64,000 bases of DNA from Labedella phragmitis (lineage in GTDB: Bacteria > Actinomycetota > Actinomycetes > Actinomycetales > Microbacteriaceae): contig NZ_RZNB01000002.1 in assembly GCF_004078635.1 (NCBI RefSeq), forward strand, positions 648,353-712,352. The letters run 5' to 3'. Every line of letters starts with the position of its first letter. Within the stretch, counting starts at the first letter, position 1. The position numbers and the translations under genes are program-made. A model generated the notes under the pieces. The model was given only the letters and a program-made list of their open reading frames with translations. It ran no database searches and was not told the origin of the DNA. Positions 45,409-54,959 of this stretch are shown in pieces.

Positions 45409-46521
45409 CTAGGCGTCGAGGCGCGTCAGCCATCCGTGCCGGTCGGCGACCCGCCCGTACTGGATGTCGGTCAACTCGCCGCGGATCGACATCGTGAGTT
45501 CGCCGGCCGGCGCGCCGGGGTCTCCGACCGAGAAGCCTGCGCCCTTGAGCTCGCCGATCGGGGTGATCACGGCGGCCGTTCCGCATGCGAACACCTCGGA
45601 GATCTCGCCGGACGCGACGCCTTCTCGCCACTCGTCGATGAAAACCTCGCGCTCCTCCACCTCGAGCCCGCGGTCACGCACGAGCTGGATCACGCTCTCG
45701 CGCGTCACCCCCTCGAGGATCGTGCCGGACAGCTCGGGCGTCACGACGCGGCCGTCGCGGTAGACGAGGAACACGTTCATGCCGCCGAGCTCGTCGACGC
45801 GCGTCCCGGTCGCCGCATCGAGGAACAACACCTGAGCGCAGCCGTTCGCGGCCGCCTCGTTCTGCGGAAGAAGCGACGCGGCGTAGTTGCCGCCCGTCTT
45901 CGCGGCTCCCGTCCCACCCTTTCCGGCGCGGGAGAACTCCGTAGACAGCCAGATGGAGACGGGCTTCACTCCGCCCGTGAAGTACGCGCCGGCCGGACTC
46001 GCGATGACGTAGTACCCGACGCGCTGGGCGGCTCGCACACCGAGGAACGACTCGTTCGCGATCATGAAGGGGCGGAGGTACAGGCTCTGATCCTCACCCG
46101 ACGGGACCCACGCTCCATCGGCAGCGATGATCTCGCGGATCGAGTCGAGGAACACGGGCGTCGGCAGTTCGGGCAGCGCCAGACGGCGGGCGGAGCGCTG
46201 AAGCCGCTCGGCGTTCTTCTCCGGGCGGAACGTCCAGATCGATCCGTCGGCGTGACGGTACGCCTTGAGGCCTTCGAAGATCTCCTGCGCATAGTGCAGG
46301 ACGGAGGCCGCCGGGTCGAGCAGGAGCGGACCGTACGGCTGAACGCGCGCGTCGTGCCAGCCGCCGTCGATCGTCCAGTCGATCGCGACCATGTGGTCGG
46401 TGAAGTGCTTGCCGAAGCCGGGGTCCGCGAGGATCTCGGCGCGCTCGGCGTCACTGCGCGGCGACGGTGCGTCGGTGCGGGAGAACGTGAGTCGGTCGGC
46501 TGCGGGAGTCGTGATGGTCAT
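45409..46521 (-). CDS. ilvE: Branched-chain amino acid aminotransferase
   Basis: PLP enzyme, fold type IV, last step of Ile, Val and Leu synthesis. 370 residues. The catalytic lysine is in [45 protein letters not shown] and [15 protein letters not shown] match group-III aminotransferases. Its ATG overlaps the leuB stop (ATGA), so translation is coupled. It follows leuB and precedes the FAH gene. Confidence 0.96.
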   Translation of the reverse strand: MTITTPAADRLTFSRTDAPSPRSDAERAEILADPGFGKHFTDHMVAIDWTIDGGWHDARVQPYGPLLLDPAASVLHYAQEIFEGLKAYRHADGSIWTFRPEKNAERLQRSARRLALPELPTPVFLDSIREIIAADGAWVPSGEDQSLYLRPFMIANESFLGVRAAQRVGYYVIASPAGAYFTGGVKPVSIWLSTEFSRAGKGGTGAAKTGGNYAASLLPQNEAAANGCAQVLFLDAATGTRVDELGGMNVFLVYRDGRVVTPELSGTILEGVTRESVIQLVRDRGLEVEEREVFIDEWREGVASGEISEVFACGTAAVITPIGELKGAGFSVGDPGAPAGELTMSIRGELTDIQYGRVADRHGWLTRLDA

Positions 46522-47600
46522 GAGAGGTCCTTGGGTGCATGAGCTGAGGGAAGGGAGAGCGCCGCGACGATCGCGTCGCCGATCTCCGCGGTGCGGCGCG
46601 GTGTCCCCGTGCGGGTCGCGATGTCCTCGGTGACGGCTCGAGTGACGGACGCGGCGGCGTCCGCGAGCCCGAGGTGGTCGAGGAGGAGGGCGACCGAGAG
46701 GATCGCCGCTGTGGGGTCCGCCTTCTGGGTGCCCGCGATGTCCGGAGCGGAACCGTGTACCGGCTCGAACATGCTCGGAGACGTGCCGTCCGGGTTGATG
46801 TTGCCGGAGGCCGCCAGACCGATGCCGCCGCTGATCGCGCCGGCCAAATCGGTCAGGATGTCACCGAACAGGTTGTCGGTGACCAGGACGTCGAATCTAC
46901 CAGGATTCGTGACGAAGAAGATCGTCGCCGCGTCGACGTGGAGGTAGTCGACCGTGACATCGGGGAATTCTATCGCGACCTCGTCGACGATCCGCTTCCA
47001 GAGCGAGCCGGCGAACGTCAGCACGTTCGTCTTGTGCACGAGCGTGAGCCGGCCGTGACGGGACCGCGCGGCGGCGAATGCGTAGCGCACGACACGTTCG
47101 ACGCCGTAGGCCGTGTTGACGGACACCTCGTTGGCGACCTCGTGCGGAGTACCCGTTCGGATGCTGCCGCCGTTGCCGACGTACGGGCCCTCGGTGCCCT
47201 CGCGCACGACGACGAAATCGACATCGCCAGCGTCGGCCAAAGGACTCGGCACGCCGGGGTAGATGCGCGTCGGCCGCAGGTTCACGTAGTGGTCGAGGCT
47301 GAAACGCAGCTTCAACAGCAACCCGCGCTCGATGTTCGCTCCCGCGAGGCGGGGGTCCCCTGGCGCACCACCCACGGCGCCGAGCAGGATCGCATCGTGC
47401 GACGCGATCGCCTCGAGGTCCTCCTCCGTCAGCACGTCGCCCGTTTCGAGGTACCGCTGGGCGCCCAGACTGAACGTGGTGCGCTCGAACGACACGTCCG
47501 TGCCCGCTGTGACGGCCTCGAGCACCTTGACGGCTTCCGAGACGACCTCCGGTCCGATTCCATCCCCGGGGATGACGGCGAGTTTGACGGTGCGCGACAT
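46518..47600 (-). CDS. leuB: 3-isopropylmalate dehydrogenase
   Basis: NAD-dependent oxidative decarboxylase of leucine synthesis, 360 residues. Motifs: [52 protein letters not shown], metal-binding [42 protein letters not shown] precedes the ATG. First gene of leuB-ilvE-FAH-MFS, with a leader of about 25-30 nt after a TAGGCT box. Confidence 0.97.
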   Translation of the reverse strand: MSRTVKLAVIPGDGIGPEVVSEAVKVLEAVTAGTDVSFERTTFSLGAQRYLETGDVLTEEDLEAIASHDAILLGAVGGAPGDPRLAGANIERGLLLKLRFSLDHYVNLRPTRIYPGVPSPLADAGDVDFVVVREGTEGPYVGNGGSIRTGTPHEVANEVSVNTAYGVERVVRYAFAAARSRHGRLTLVHKTNVLTFAGSLWKRIVDEVAIEFPDVTVDYLHVDAATIFFVTNPGRFDVLVTDNLFGDILTDLAGAISGGIGLAASGNINPDGTSPSMFEPVHGSAPDIAGTQKADPTAAILSVALLLDHLGLADAAASVTRAVTEDIATRTGTPRRTAEIGDAIVAALSLPSAHAPKDLS

Positions 47601-47630
47601 GGGACTCCTGTAGGCGATGCGGGTCGTCCC

Positions 47631-47636
47631 AGCCTA
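47631..47636 (-). promoter_or_regulatory. Possible -10 box of the leuB operon
   Basis: TAGGCT on the minus strand, 30 nt before the leuB ATG, which allows a normal leader with AGGAG. No -35 hexamer recognised. Confidence 0.35.
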
Positions 47637-47675
47637 CTGCGACCGCCGTCGGTACCCCGGCACCGTACCCACTCG

Positions 47676-49229
47676 TCAGCGCGCGTTGCGGAGGGCGAAG
47701 CGCGCGACGACCATCGCACCGATGATGAGCGCCGCTCCGATGCCGGCGGCCGTCTCCACGCCACTGTCGAACGCGACCCTGGCGGAGTCGAGGAGTGTCT
47801 CCCCGACGTCCCCGGGCACCTGCTCGGCCACGGAGACGGCACCACCGAGGGTCTCCCCCGCCGCCGCTCGTTGAGCGGCGGAAAGCGACTCCGGGAGCAC
47901 GACGTTCGCCCGGTACGACGCGGTCAGGATCGTCCCGAGGACCGTCGTTCCGAGGACCGCGCCGAGCTCGTAGGCGGTCTCCGACACGGCCGAAGCTGCT
48001 CCCGCCTTGTCCGCCGGCGCCGTCGCGATGATGAGTTCGTTCGACACCGTCTCGGCGGCGCCGATCCCGAGACCCAGCCCCACGAAGATGAGCGCGAGCT
48101 CGAGGGCCGACAGCCGCCCGCCGGACATCGCGACGACGGCGTACGCGATCGCCGAGACGCTGAGACCGACGGGGATGACGATCGACGGCCGGACGCGCTT
48201 CGCGATCGGGACGATGACGAGTCCAGAGGCGATCATGACCACGAGGCCGGGCACGAGCACGAGTCCCGCCTCGAGCGGCGACATGCCGAGGACGAGCTGG
48301 AGGTGCTGCGATACGAAGAGGAGGCCGCCGACATAGGCCGTGACGCTCAGGAGATTCACGCCGACGGCCCCGCTGAACGTCCCTCTCTCGAAAAGCGCCA
48401 TGTCGAGCATCGGGGTCGCGCTCCGCCGCTGCCGGCGCACGAAGGCGATCCCGCTCGCCACGCCGATCACGATCCCCACGGCCGTGTCGATCCCGAAGCC
48501 GTGACTCGCGACGCTCTTGATCGCGTAGACGATGGGGAGCGTCGTCGTGAGCGAGAGGACGATGCTCACGGGGTCGACGCGGCCGGGCGCCGGGTCGCGC
48601 GATTCGGGCACGAGGAGCGGGAGCAGGACGACGAGCGGAAGGAGCACCGGCACGGCGAGCAGGAAGACCGATCCCCACCAGAAGTGCTCGAGCAGGATGC
48701 CGCCGACGAGCGGTCCGAGTGCGCTCCCGCCGGCGAAGCCCGAGGCCCAGACCGCGATGGCGAGCCGACGCTGCTCCCGGTCGATGAAGATGCTGCGCAG
48801 GAGAGAGAGCGTCGACGGCATGAGCATCGCGCCGAACACGCCGAGCAGCGCGCGAGCGGCGATGAGCAGCTCGGCCGATGGCGCGAACGCCGCCCCGGCC
48901 GACACGATCGCGAAGCCGATGGCACCCATGAGGAGGAGTCGTCGCCGCCCGTACCGGTCGCCGAGGCTGCCCATCGGGACGAGCAGGCCCGCGAGCACGA
49001 GCGGGTACACGTCGATCGTCCACAACAGCTGCACCCCGCTCGGGCGGAGCGCTTCGGAGATGGCGGGGAGCGCGAAATTCAGCACCGTGTTGTCGACCGA
49101 CACCAGGAGGACGGGCAGCATGAGCACCACGAGCGCGATCCACTCGCGTGCGCCCGCGCGACGGCGCGCGCCGTCGACCCTCGTGCGCTCGTCGGTCGCC
49201 GTGTCCGTCGTCATTCCATCCTGTGCCAC
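47676..49229 (-). CDS. DHA2-family multidrug efflux MFS transporter
   Basis: 517 residues, about 14 hydrophobic segments, EmrB/QacA type. The DHA2 motif SVDNTVLNFALPAISEAL is in helix 1 and motif A is PMGSLGDRYGRRRLLLMG; motif C-like GALLGPLVGGILLEH (as SALGPLVGG) is present. Exports drugs or metabolites by proton antiport. The GTG at 49229 lies 6 nt after TATAGT, consistent with a leaderless message; an ATG at 49214 with AGGA is the alternative. Divergent from a TetR gene and sharing a palindromic operator, so probably drug-inducible. Confidence 0.9.
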   Translation of the reverse strand: MAQDGMTTDTATDERTRVDGARRRAGAREWIALVVLMLPVLLVSVDNTVLNFALPAISEALRPSGVQLLWTIDVYPLVLAGLLVPMGSLGDRYGRRRLLLMGAIGFAIVSAGAAFAPSAELLIAARALLGVFGAMLMPSTLSLLRSIFIDREQRRLAIAVWASGFAGGSALGPLVGGILLEHFWWGSVFLLAVPVLLPLVVLLPLLVPESRDPAPGRVDPVSIVLSLTTTLPIVYAIKSVASHGFGIDTAVGIVIGVASGIAFVRRQRRSATPMLDMALFERGTFSGAVGVNLLSVTAYVGGLLFVSQHLQLVLGMSPLEAGLVLVPGLVVMIASGLVIVPIAKRVRPSIVIPVGLSVSAIAYAVVAMSGGRLSALELALIFVGLGLGIGAAETVSNELIIATAPADKAGAASAVSETAYELGAVLGTTVLGTILTASYRANVVLPESLSAAQRAAAGETLGGAVSVAEQVPGDVGETLLDSARVAFDSGVETAAGIGAALIIGAMVVARFALRNAR

Positions 49230-49234
49230 CGGAA

Positions 49235-49260
49235 CACTATACCGTCCGGTCGGTACAGTG
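49235..49260. promoter_or_regulatory. Palindromic TetR operator between efflux pump and regulator
   Basis: 26-bp near-perfect palindrome: left half CACTATACCGTCC, right half GGTCGGTACAGTG; 11 of 13 positions are symmetric. The core ACCGTCCGGTCGGT resembles TetR-family sites. It covers the -10 box of the pump gene (49236-49241), so binding would block it; the tetR -10 lies 25 bp further on. Confidence 0.75.
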
Positions 49261-49284
49261 CGCCCCGCCCCACCTCGGCGCGGC

Positions 49285-49290
49285 TACGAT
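49285..49290 (+). promoter_or_regulatory. -10 box for leaderless tetR transcript
   Basis: TACGAT, six nt before the tetR ATG. Matches TANNNT; no -35 seen, but the upstream 20 bp overlap the operator. Confidence 0.5.
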
Positions 49291-49296
49291 GGCCGC

Positions 49297-49866
49297 ATGC
49301 CGAGACCCGATTCCGCACGCGACAGGATCCTCGACGCCTTCCAGGGGCTCCTCATCGCGAGCGGCGAACGCGCTGCGACGCTCGATGCCGTCGCTGCGGC
49401 CGCCGGCGTCTCGAAGGGCGGGCTGCTCTATCACTTCGCGTCGAAGGATGCGCTCGTGGACGGACTGATCGAGCGGCTGGAAGCCTTCGCCGCGGCGGAC
49501 GACGAACGCATGCGTGCGGCGCCAGAGGGCACCGTCGACTACGTCATCCGGACCTCCGTCGAGGAAGGCACACCCTTCGACGAGGCGCTCATCGCGGTTT
49601 CGCGACTCGCACAGGGCTCGCACGAGAAGGCGCGAACGACTCTCGCCGCGGTCCGAGCACGCTGGGAGACCGCGATAGCGGCCGACGTCGGCGACCCGGC
49701 CGTGGCGCGCGCCATCATGCTCGTGAGCGACGGCCTCTACTACAACTCGACACTCCTCGGCGCGTTCGGAACGACGGACAGCCGCGACGGCGCGATGGAC
49801 GAGCTCCTCGCCGTGCTCGCGCGGCTCACTCCCACGGCCTCCCCCGGACCGGCCGCCGCGTCCTGA
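49297..49866 (+). CDS. TetR-family transcriptional repressor
   Basis: 189 residues. The N-terminal DNA-binding domain (ARDRILDAFQGLLIASGERA, TLDAVAAAAGVSKGGLLYHF) is a textbook TetR helix-turn-helix; the C-terminal ligand domain is divergent, as usual. Divergent from the DHA2 pump with a palindromic operator between, so it most likely represses the pump and itself. ATG start with TACGAT 6 nt upstream. Confidence 0.92.
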   Translation: MPRPDSARDRILDAFQGLLIASGERAATLDAVAAAAGVSKGGLLYHFASKDALVDGLIERLEAFAAADDERMRAAPEGTVDYVIRTSVEEGTPFDEALIAVSRLAQGSHEKARTTLAAVRARWETAIAADVGDPAVARAIMLVSDGLYYNSTLLGAFGTTDSRDGAMDELLAVLARLTPTASPGPAAAS

Positions 49867-49909
49867 CGCACCTCTTGCCTCCCGGAGCCGCCACCGGCAT
49901 GCTCGACGC

Positions 49910-50329
49910 ATGACCGACGTCATCCTGACGCGTCGCCTGGACGCCCCCGTCGATTCCGTGTGGCAGGCGTTCACCGACCTCGACGCGTTCTCCGACTGGT
50001 TCTGGCCCCGACGCCTCGAGCCCCGTTACGACCTCGAGGCGCGCGTCGGCGGCACGTGGCGCGTGGAATCGTCCGTCGCCTCGATGGCGGTAGGCGGCGA
50101 CTTCTCCATCGTGTCGCCGCGCGAGCTCCTCGTGTTCTCGTGGCGCTGGCACGGCGAGAGCGACGAATCACGTGTCGAGATCCGTTTGGTACGGGCGCGC
50201 GAGCGATCAACGCTCCTCGAGGTCACCCACTCCGGCATCCCGACCGATCAGGCCGCAACCGATCTGCGCCAGGGGTGGAACGACTGCCTCGATCGGCTGC
50301 CCGCCGCGCTCGAGGAGCGCGACGGGTGA
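49910..50329 (+). CDS. SRPBCC (AHSA1-like) domain protein
   Basis: 139 residues of the START-like AHSA1 family: VILTRRLDAPVDSVWQAFTD at the start, FWPRRLEPRYDLEARVGGTW, then LLEVTHSGIPTDQAATDLRQ with the C-terminal helix GWNDCLDRL. These form a hydrophobic pocket; ligands are mostly unknown. It follows tetR by 43 bp on the same strand and may be cotranscribed, a common arrangement, but that is not shown. Convergent with serA (6 bp between stops). Confidence 0.85.
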   Translation: MTDVILTRRLDAPVDSVWQAFTDLDAFSDWFWPRRLEPRYDLEARVGGTWRVESSVASMAVGGDFSIVSPRELLVFSWRWHGESDESRVEIRLVRARERSTLLEVTHSGIPTDQAATDLRQGWNDCLDRLPAALEERDG

Positions 50330-50335
50330 GCCGGA

Positions 50336-51925
50336 CTAGTTGGTGATGTCGATCGAACGGAGGACGCGGGCTTCGATCTCGCGGGAGATCTCATCGAGCA
50401 GATCGTCCGACACGCGGGAGTCGACCGTGAGGACGCTGAGCGCCTCTCCCCCGGCCTCGCGACGGGCGATCTGCATGCCGGCGATGTTGATGTCGGCGCG
50501 TCCGAACCGCTGGCCGTAGACGGCCACGATGCCCGGGCGGTCGCGGTAGAGCATGACGATGTGGTGCTCGGCGATCGGCACCTCGACGTCGTAACCGTTG
50601 ATCTCCACGATCTTCTCGATCTGCTTCGTGCCCGTGAGCGTGCCGGAGACCGAGATCTGCGAGCCGTCGCTCAGCGCGCCCCGCAGTGTGATGACGTTGC
50701 GGTACTCCTCGCTCGTCGCGTCGACGATGAGGCGCACCTCGATACCGCGCTGCTCCGCGAGGAGCGGGGCGTTCACGTAGGACACGGTCTCGCTGACGAC
50801 GTTGCTGAAGATGCCCTTGAGAGCCGCGAGGCGGAAGACGCTCACGTCGTAGTCGCTCAGGTCGCCGTGCACCTCGACGTCGACGCTCGTGAGCGGAGAG
50901 TGTGTGAGGCCGGAGAAGACCTGTCCGAGCTTCTCGACGAGCGGGATCCCGGGACGCACGTACGGGTCGATGACACCGCCTGCGACGTTCACGGCATCGG
51001 GCACGAGTTCCCCGCCGAGGGCGAGGCGGACCGACTTCGCGACCGACACGCCGGCCTTCTCCTGCGCTTCGTCCGTCGAGGCGCCGAGGTGCGGCGTGAC
51101 GATGACGTTGTCGAGGGCGAGGAGCGGCGAATCCGTCGGAGGCTCCGACACGAAGACATCGAGCCCGGCTCCCGCGATCGACTTCGCGACGAGGGCGTCG
51201 TGCAGCGCCTCCTCGTCGATGAGCCCGCCGCGCGCGACGTTGACGATGAATGCGCTCGGCTTCATGAGCGCGAGCTGCTCCGTGCCGATCATCCCCGTGG
51301 TCTCGGGGGTCTTCGGCATGTGGATCGTGATGAAGTCGGACTGCGCGAGGAGTTCGTCGAGCGAGAGGAGCTGGACGCCGAGTTGCTGGGCCCGCGCGCT
51401 CGTGACGTAGGGGTCGTACGCGACGACGTTCGTGCCGAAGGCCTGCAGACGCGCCGTGATGAGGGCGCCGATGCGGCCGAGTCCGATGATCCCGACCGTC
51501 TTCTCGTAGAGCTCGACGCCCGTGTAGGCGGAGCGCTTCCACTTGCCCTGCGCGAGCGCGTTGTGCGCAGCCGGGATGTGGCGGGCGAGGGAGAGGATGT
51601 GACCGACGGTGAGTTCGGCGGCCGAGATGATGTTCGACGTCGGCGCGTTGACGACCATGACGCCCGCCGCCGTCGCGGCCTTGATGTCGACGTTGTCGAG
51701 GCCGACACCCGCACGAGCGACGACCTTGAGGTTCGGCGCAGCGGCGATGGCCTCGGCATCCACCTTCGTCGCCGAGCGGACGAGCACGGCGCTCGCGTCG
51801 GCGAGTGCGGCGAGCAGGGCGGGGCGATCGGTCCCGTCGACGGAGCGGACGTCGAAGTCGGGCCCGAGGGCGTCGACGGTTGCGGGGGAGAGTTCTTCTG
51901 CGATCAGGACGACCGGTTGAGGCAC
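50336..51925 (-). CDS. serA: D-3-phosphoglycerate dehydrogenase, long form with ACT domain
   Basis: First step of serine synthesis. 529 residues, the long actinobacterial type: substrate/NAD catalytic part (VGIIGLGRIGALITARLQAF for NAD binding; arginine in VARGGLIDEEAL; the histidine in TPHLGASTDEAQEK), an intervening ASB-like domain, and a C-terminal ACT domain (HHIVMLYRDRPGIVAVYGQR) that usually binds serine. The GTG start has GAAGGAA upstream. Probably feedback-inhibited by serine. Confidence 0.96.
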   Translation of the reverse strand: MPQPVVLIAEELSPATVDALGPDFDVRSVDGTDRPALLAALADASAVLVRSATKVDAEAIAAAPNLKVVARAGVGLDNVDIKAATAAGVMVVNAPTSNIISAAELTVGHILSLARHIPAAHNALAQGKWKRSAYTGVELYEKTVGIIGLGRIGALITARLQAFGTNVVAYDPYVTSARAQQLGVQLLSLDELLAQSDFITIHMPKTPETTGMIGTEQLALMKPSAFIVNVARGGLIDEEALHDALVAKSIAGAGLDVFVSEPPTDSPLLALDNVIVTPHLGASTDEAQEKAGVSVAKSVRLALGGELVPDAVNVAGGVIDPYVRPGIPLVEKLGQVFSGLTHSPLTSVDVEVHGDLSDYDVSVFRLAALKGIFSNVVSETVSYVNAPLLAEQRGIEVRLIVDATSEEYRNVITLRGALSDGSQISVSGTLTGTKQIEKIVEINGYDVEVPIAEHHIVMLYRDRPGIVAVYGQRFGRADINIAGMQIARREAGGEALSVLTVDSRVSDDLLDEISREIEARVLRSIDITN

Positions 51926-52050
51926 GAGAGTGGTTCCTTCGGGAGGCGCTGGGAGTCGACACGGTGCGCCACGGACAGCTGGGCGCGGACGCGACCAGCT
52001 TAGTGCAGGGCTCCAGGCGACCCCGTCCGTGTGACGTAGTGTGAGTCGCC

Positions 52051-52443
52051 ATGAGTTTCGAGGTCGCCTCCCTGGTGCTGCGCGCCGTCCTCGCCGTCGC
52101 CTTCGTCGCGATGGGCGTGCTGCATTTCGTCCCCCGGATCGCGACGGGGATGGCGTCGATGATCCCGCCGCGATGGGGCGGGGCCGACCGGACGACGGCT
52201 CGTCGGCTCGTCACGTTCACGGGCGTCTGCGAGATCGCCGGGGGCCTCGGCCTGCTCGTGCCCGCGACGCAGCCGCTCGCGGGGATCCTGCTGGCCGTCT
52301 TCCTCGTGGCGGTCTTCCCCGCGAACGCCTACGCCGCCGCCCGTCCGGAGCGCTTCGGCAGCATCACGGTGCCGTTCTGGCCGCGCCTGATCGCTCAGAT
52401 CGTGCTCATCGTGCTGTGCCTGCTCGCGGCCGTCCGAGCCTGA
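52051..52443 (+). CDS. DoxX-like four-helix membrane protein
   Basis: 130 residues with four hydrophobic segments: LVLRAVLAVAFVAMGVLHFV, LVTFTGVCEIAGGLGLLV, LAGILLAVFLVAVFPANAY, LIAQIVLIVLCLLAAV. The pattern GVLHFVPRIATGMASMIPP and EIAGGLGLL is typical of the DoxX/DoxX-like family, which lacks a defined role here. TAGTGT lies 8 nt before the ATG, so the message may be near leaderless. Divergent from serA. Confidence 0.8.
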   Translation: MSFEVASLVLRAVLAVAFVAMGVLHFVPRIATGMASMIPPRWGGADRTTARRLVTFTGVCEIAGGLGLLVPATQPLAGILLAVFLVAVFPANAYAAARPERFGSITVPFWPRLIAQIVLIVLCLLAAVRA

Positions 52444-52505
52444 GAACCGCGGCCGTCCGCCCGTGAGCCTCGTGGCTCCGGCGAGCCGTCCGCAGACGTC
52501 AGCAC

Positions 52506-52862
52506 TCAGACGATGAGCGTGCCGATCCCGTAGATCGCGAGGAGGTCGAGGGAGAGGGCCGCGACCACCGTCGTGACCGTCGCGAACGCGATGAGGAGCG
52601 TGGCGGGGCGAGCGTGCCGTCCGAACCAGAGCACGCCGACGAAGCCCGCGATCGGAAGCGCGACCCCGAAGCACAGGACGATCCACCCCGTCGGAGAGAC
52701 GCTCGTCCCGAGGGCGACGGCGGTTCCCGTCACCCCGAGGAGGTTCCCCACGGCCTCCCAAGCGTCCCAGGCGAGCAGGAGACCGAAGACGACGACGATG
52801 ACGGCCCGGGCGACCGGGCGTGCGACGGGGCGACGCGTCTCGACGTCCTCGCGCGCCGTCAC
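52506..52862 (-). CDS. Small membrane protein, unknown function
   Basis: 118 residues with three to four hydrophobic segments (AVIVVVFGLLLAWDAWEAVG, GWIVLCFGVALPIAGFVGVL, ATLLIAFATVTTVVAAL). Not recognised. The GTG start overlaps the stop of the upstream membrane-protein gene by 4 nt (GTGA), so the two are coupled and may work together. Confidence 0.65.
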   Translation of the reverse strand: MTAREDVETRRPVARPVARAVIVVVFGLLLAWDAWEAVGNLLGVTGTAVALGTSVSPTGWIVLCFGVALPIAGFVGVLWFGRHARPATLLIAFATVTTVVAALSLDLLAIYGIGTLIV

Positions 52863-53317
52863 CGCAACCCCACGAGGTACGGCCACGGCACGAGCAGGAC
52901 GGTCCCGATCGCGAGGGCCGCGACGCGGTGCCATGCGGGACGGGAGCGCGTGAGCCAGATGCTCGCGCCGAGCCACACGAAGGGAGACGCGACGGCGAAC
53001 ACGAGTCCGAGCGAGAACATCGTGGTCCCGAGCAGGTCGATCGGTCGGAACGCCGCTTGCAGCGGGCCGATCGAGAGTGCCCAGCCGATACTGGAGAGGA
53101 CGAGGAGACCGCCGAGCAGGCTCATGACGACGAGGGCGACGGGACCGGTCTGCCGGACCGTCTCGACGCCGTCGCCGGTATCGGTCGACTCCCCCTCGTC
53201 GTCCTTCCCTGTCTCTCGCGCGGAGCGGGACCGACGACTGGTCACGGGGGCGGAGGACGCGGTGGGATCGGAATCGTCACCGGCCCACGAGAGGGCCTCG
53301 TCGTCGTCCGAAATCAT
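52859..53317 (-). CDS. Membrane protein with acidic N-terminus, unknown function
   Basis: 152 residues. The first 55 are polar and acidic (SDDDEALSWAGDDSDPTASS), followed by three to four hydrophobic segments (ALVVMSLLGGLLVLSSIGWA, FSLGLVFAVASPFVWLGASI, VAALAIGTVLLVPWPYLVGL). Not recognised. Coupled to the next gene by a 4-nt overlap. It starts 72 bp after ilvC ends, and a strong hairpin lies in between. Confidence 0.65.
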   Translation of the reverse strand: MISDDDEALSWAGDDSDPTASSAPVTSRRSRSARETGKDDEGESTDTGDGVETVRQTGPVALVVMSLLGGLLVLSSIGWALSIGPLQAAFRPIDLLGTTMFSLGLVFAVASPFVWLGASIWLTRSRPAWHRVAALAIGTVLLVPWPYLVGLR

Positions 53318-53333
53318 TCCCTCAGGGTACCGC

Positions 53334-53377
53334 GACGACGAAGGGCCGCCCGGTCGCCCGGACGGCCCTTCGTCGTC
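53334..53377 (-). terminator. Hairpin downstream of ilvC
   Basis: GACGACGAAGGGCCG (53334-53348) pairs perfectly with CGGCCCTTCGTCGTC (53363-53377): 15 bp and a 14-nt loop. It lies 12 nt after the ilvC stop on the minus strand. No U-tract. Confidence 0.65.
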
Positions 53378-53389
53378 AGTCGACGGAGA

Positions 53390-54448
<1,059 letters not shown>

Positions 54449-54958
54449 TCAGTTCTTGAAGACGCGCTCGGAGATCGACTTCGATCCGCGTCCGATGGCG
54501 AGCAGGCCCGACTGGGCGATCTCCTTGATGCCGTAGGGCTCGAGGACACGCAGGAAGGCCGTGGTCTTTCCGGAGTCGCCCGTGACCTCGATCACGAGGG
54601 CGTCGGTCGAGACGTCGACGACGCGGGCCCTGAAGAGGTTGACGGCCTCGAGCACCTGGGAGCGCGTCGTGTTGTCGACGCGCACCTTGATGAGCAGGTG
54701 CTCGCGCTGGACCGACTGCGCGGGGTCGAGCTCCACGATCTTGATGACGTTCACGAGCTTGTTGAGCTGCTTCGTGACCTGCTCGAGCGGGAGGGTGTCG
54801 ACGTCGACGACGACGGTGATGCGCGAGAGTCCGTCGATCTCACTCACACCGACGGCGAGCGACTCGATGTTGAAGCCGCGGCGGGCGAAAAGACCGGCGA
54901 CGCGGGTCAGCAGACCCGGTTTGTCCTCGACGAGGAGGCTCAGCACGTGGGTCGACAT
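54449..54958 (-). CDS. ilvN: Acetolactate synthase small (regulatory) subunit
   Basis: 169 residues. N-terminal ACT domain: HVLSLLVEDKPGLLTRVAGL and FARRGFNIESLAVG, then the C-terminal domain LIKVRVDNTTRSQVLEAVNL. Confers valine feedback inhibition on the large subunit. It begins 1 nt after the ilvB stop, the normal ilvBN pairing. Confidence 0.96.
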   Translation of the reverse strand: MSTHVLSLLVEDKPGLLTRVAGLFARRGFNIESLAVGVSEIDGLSRITVVVDVDTLPLEQVTKQLNKLVNVIKIVELDPAQSVQREHLLIKVRVDNTTRSQVLEAVNLFRARVVDVSTDALVIEVTGDSGKTTAFLRVLEPYGIKEIAQSGLLAIGRGSKSISERVFKN

Positions 54959-54959
54959 G

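Noticed and set aside
46674..49296. A 1000-codon plus-strand open frame opposite leuB and the efflux pump
   Set aside because: Antisense shadow with no domain sequence; the minus strand has full-length LeuB and MFS proteins.
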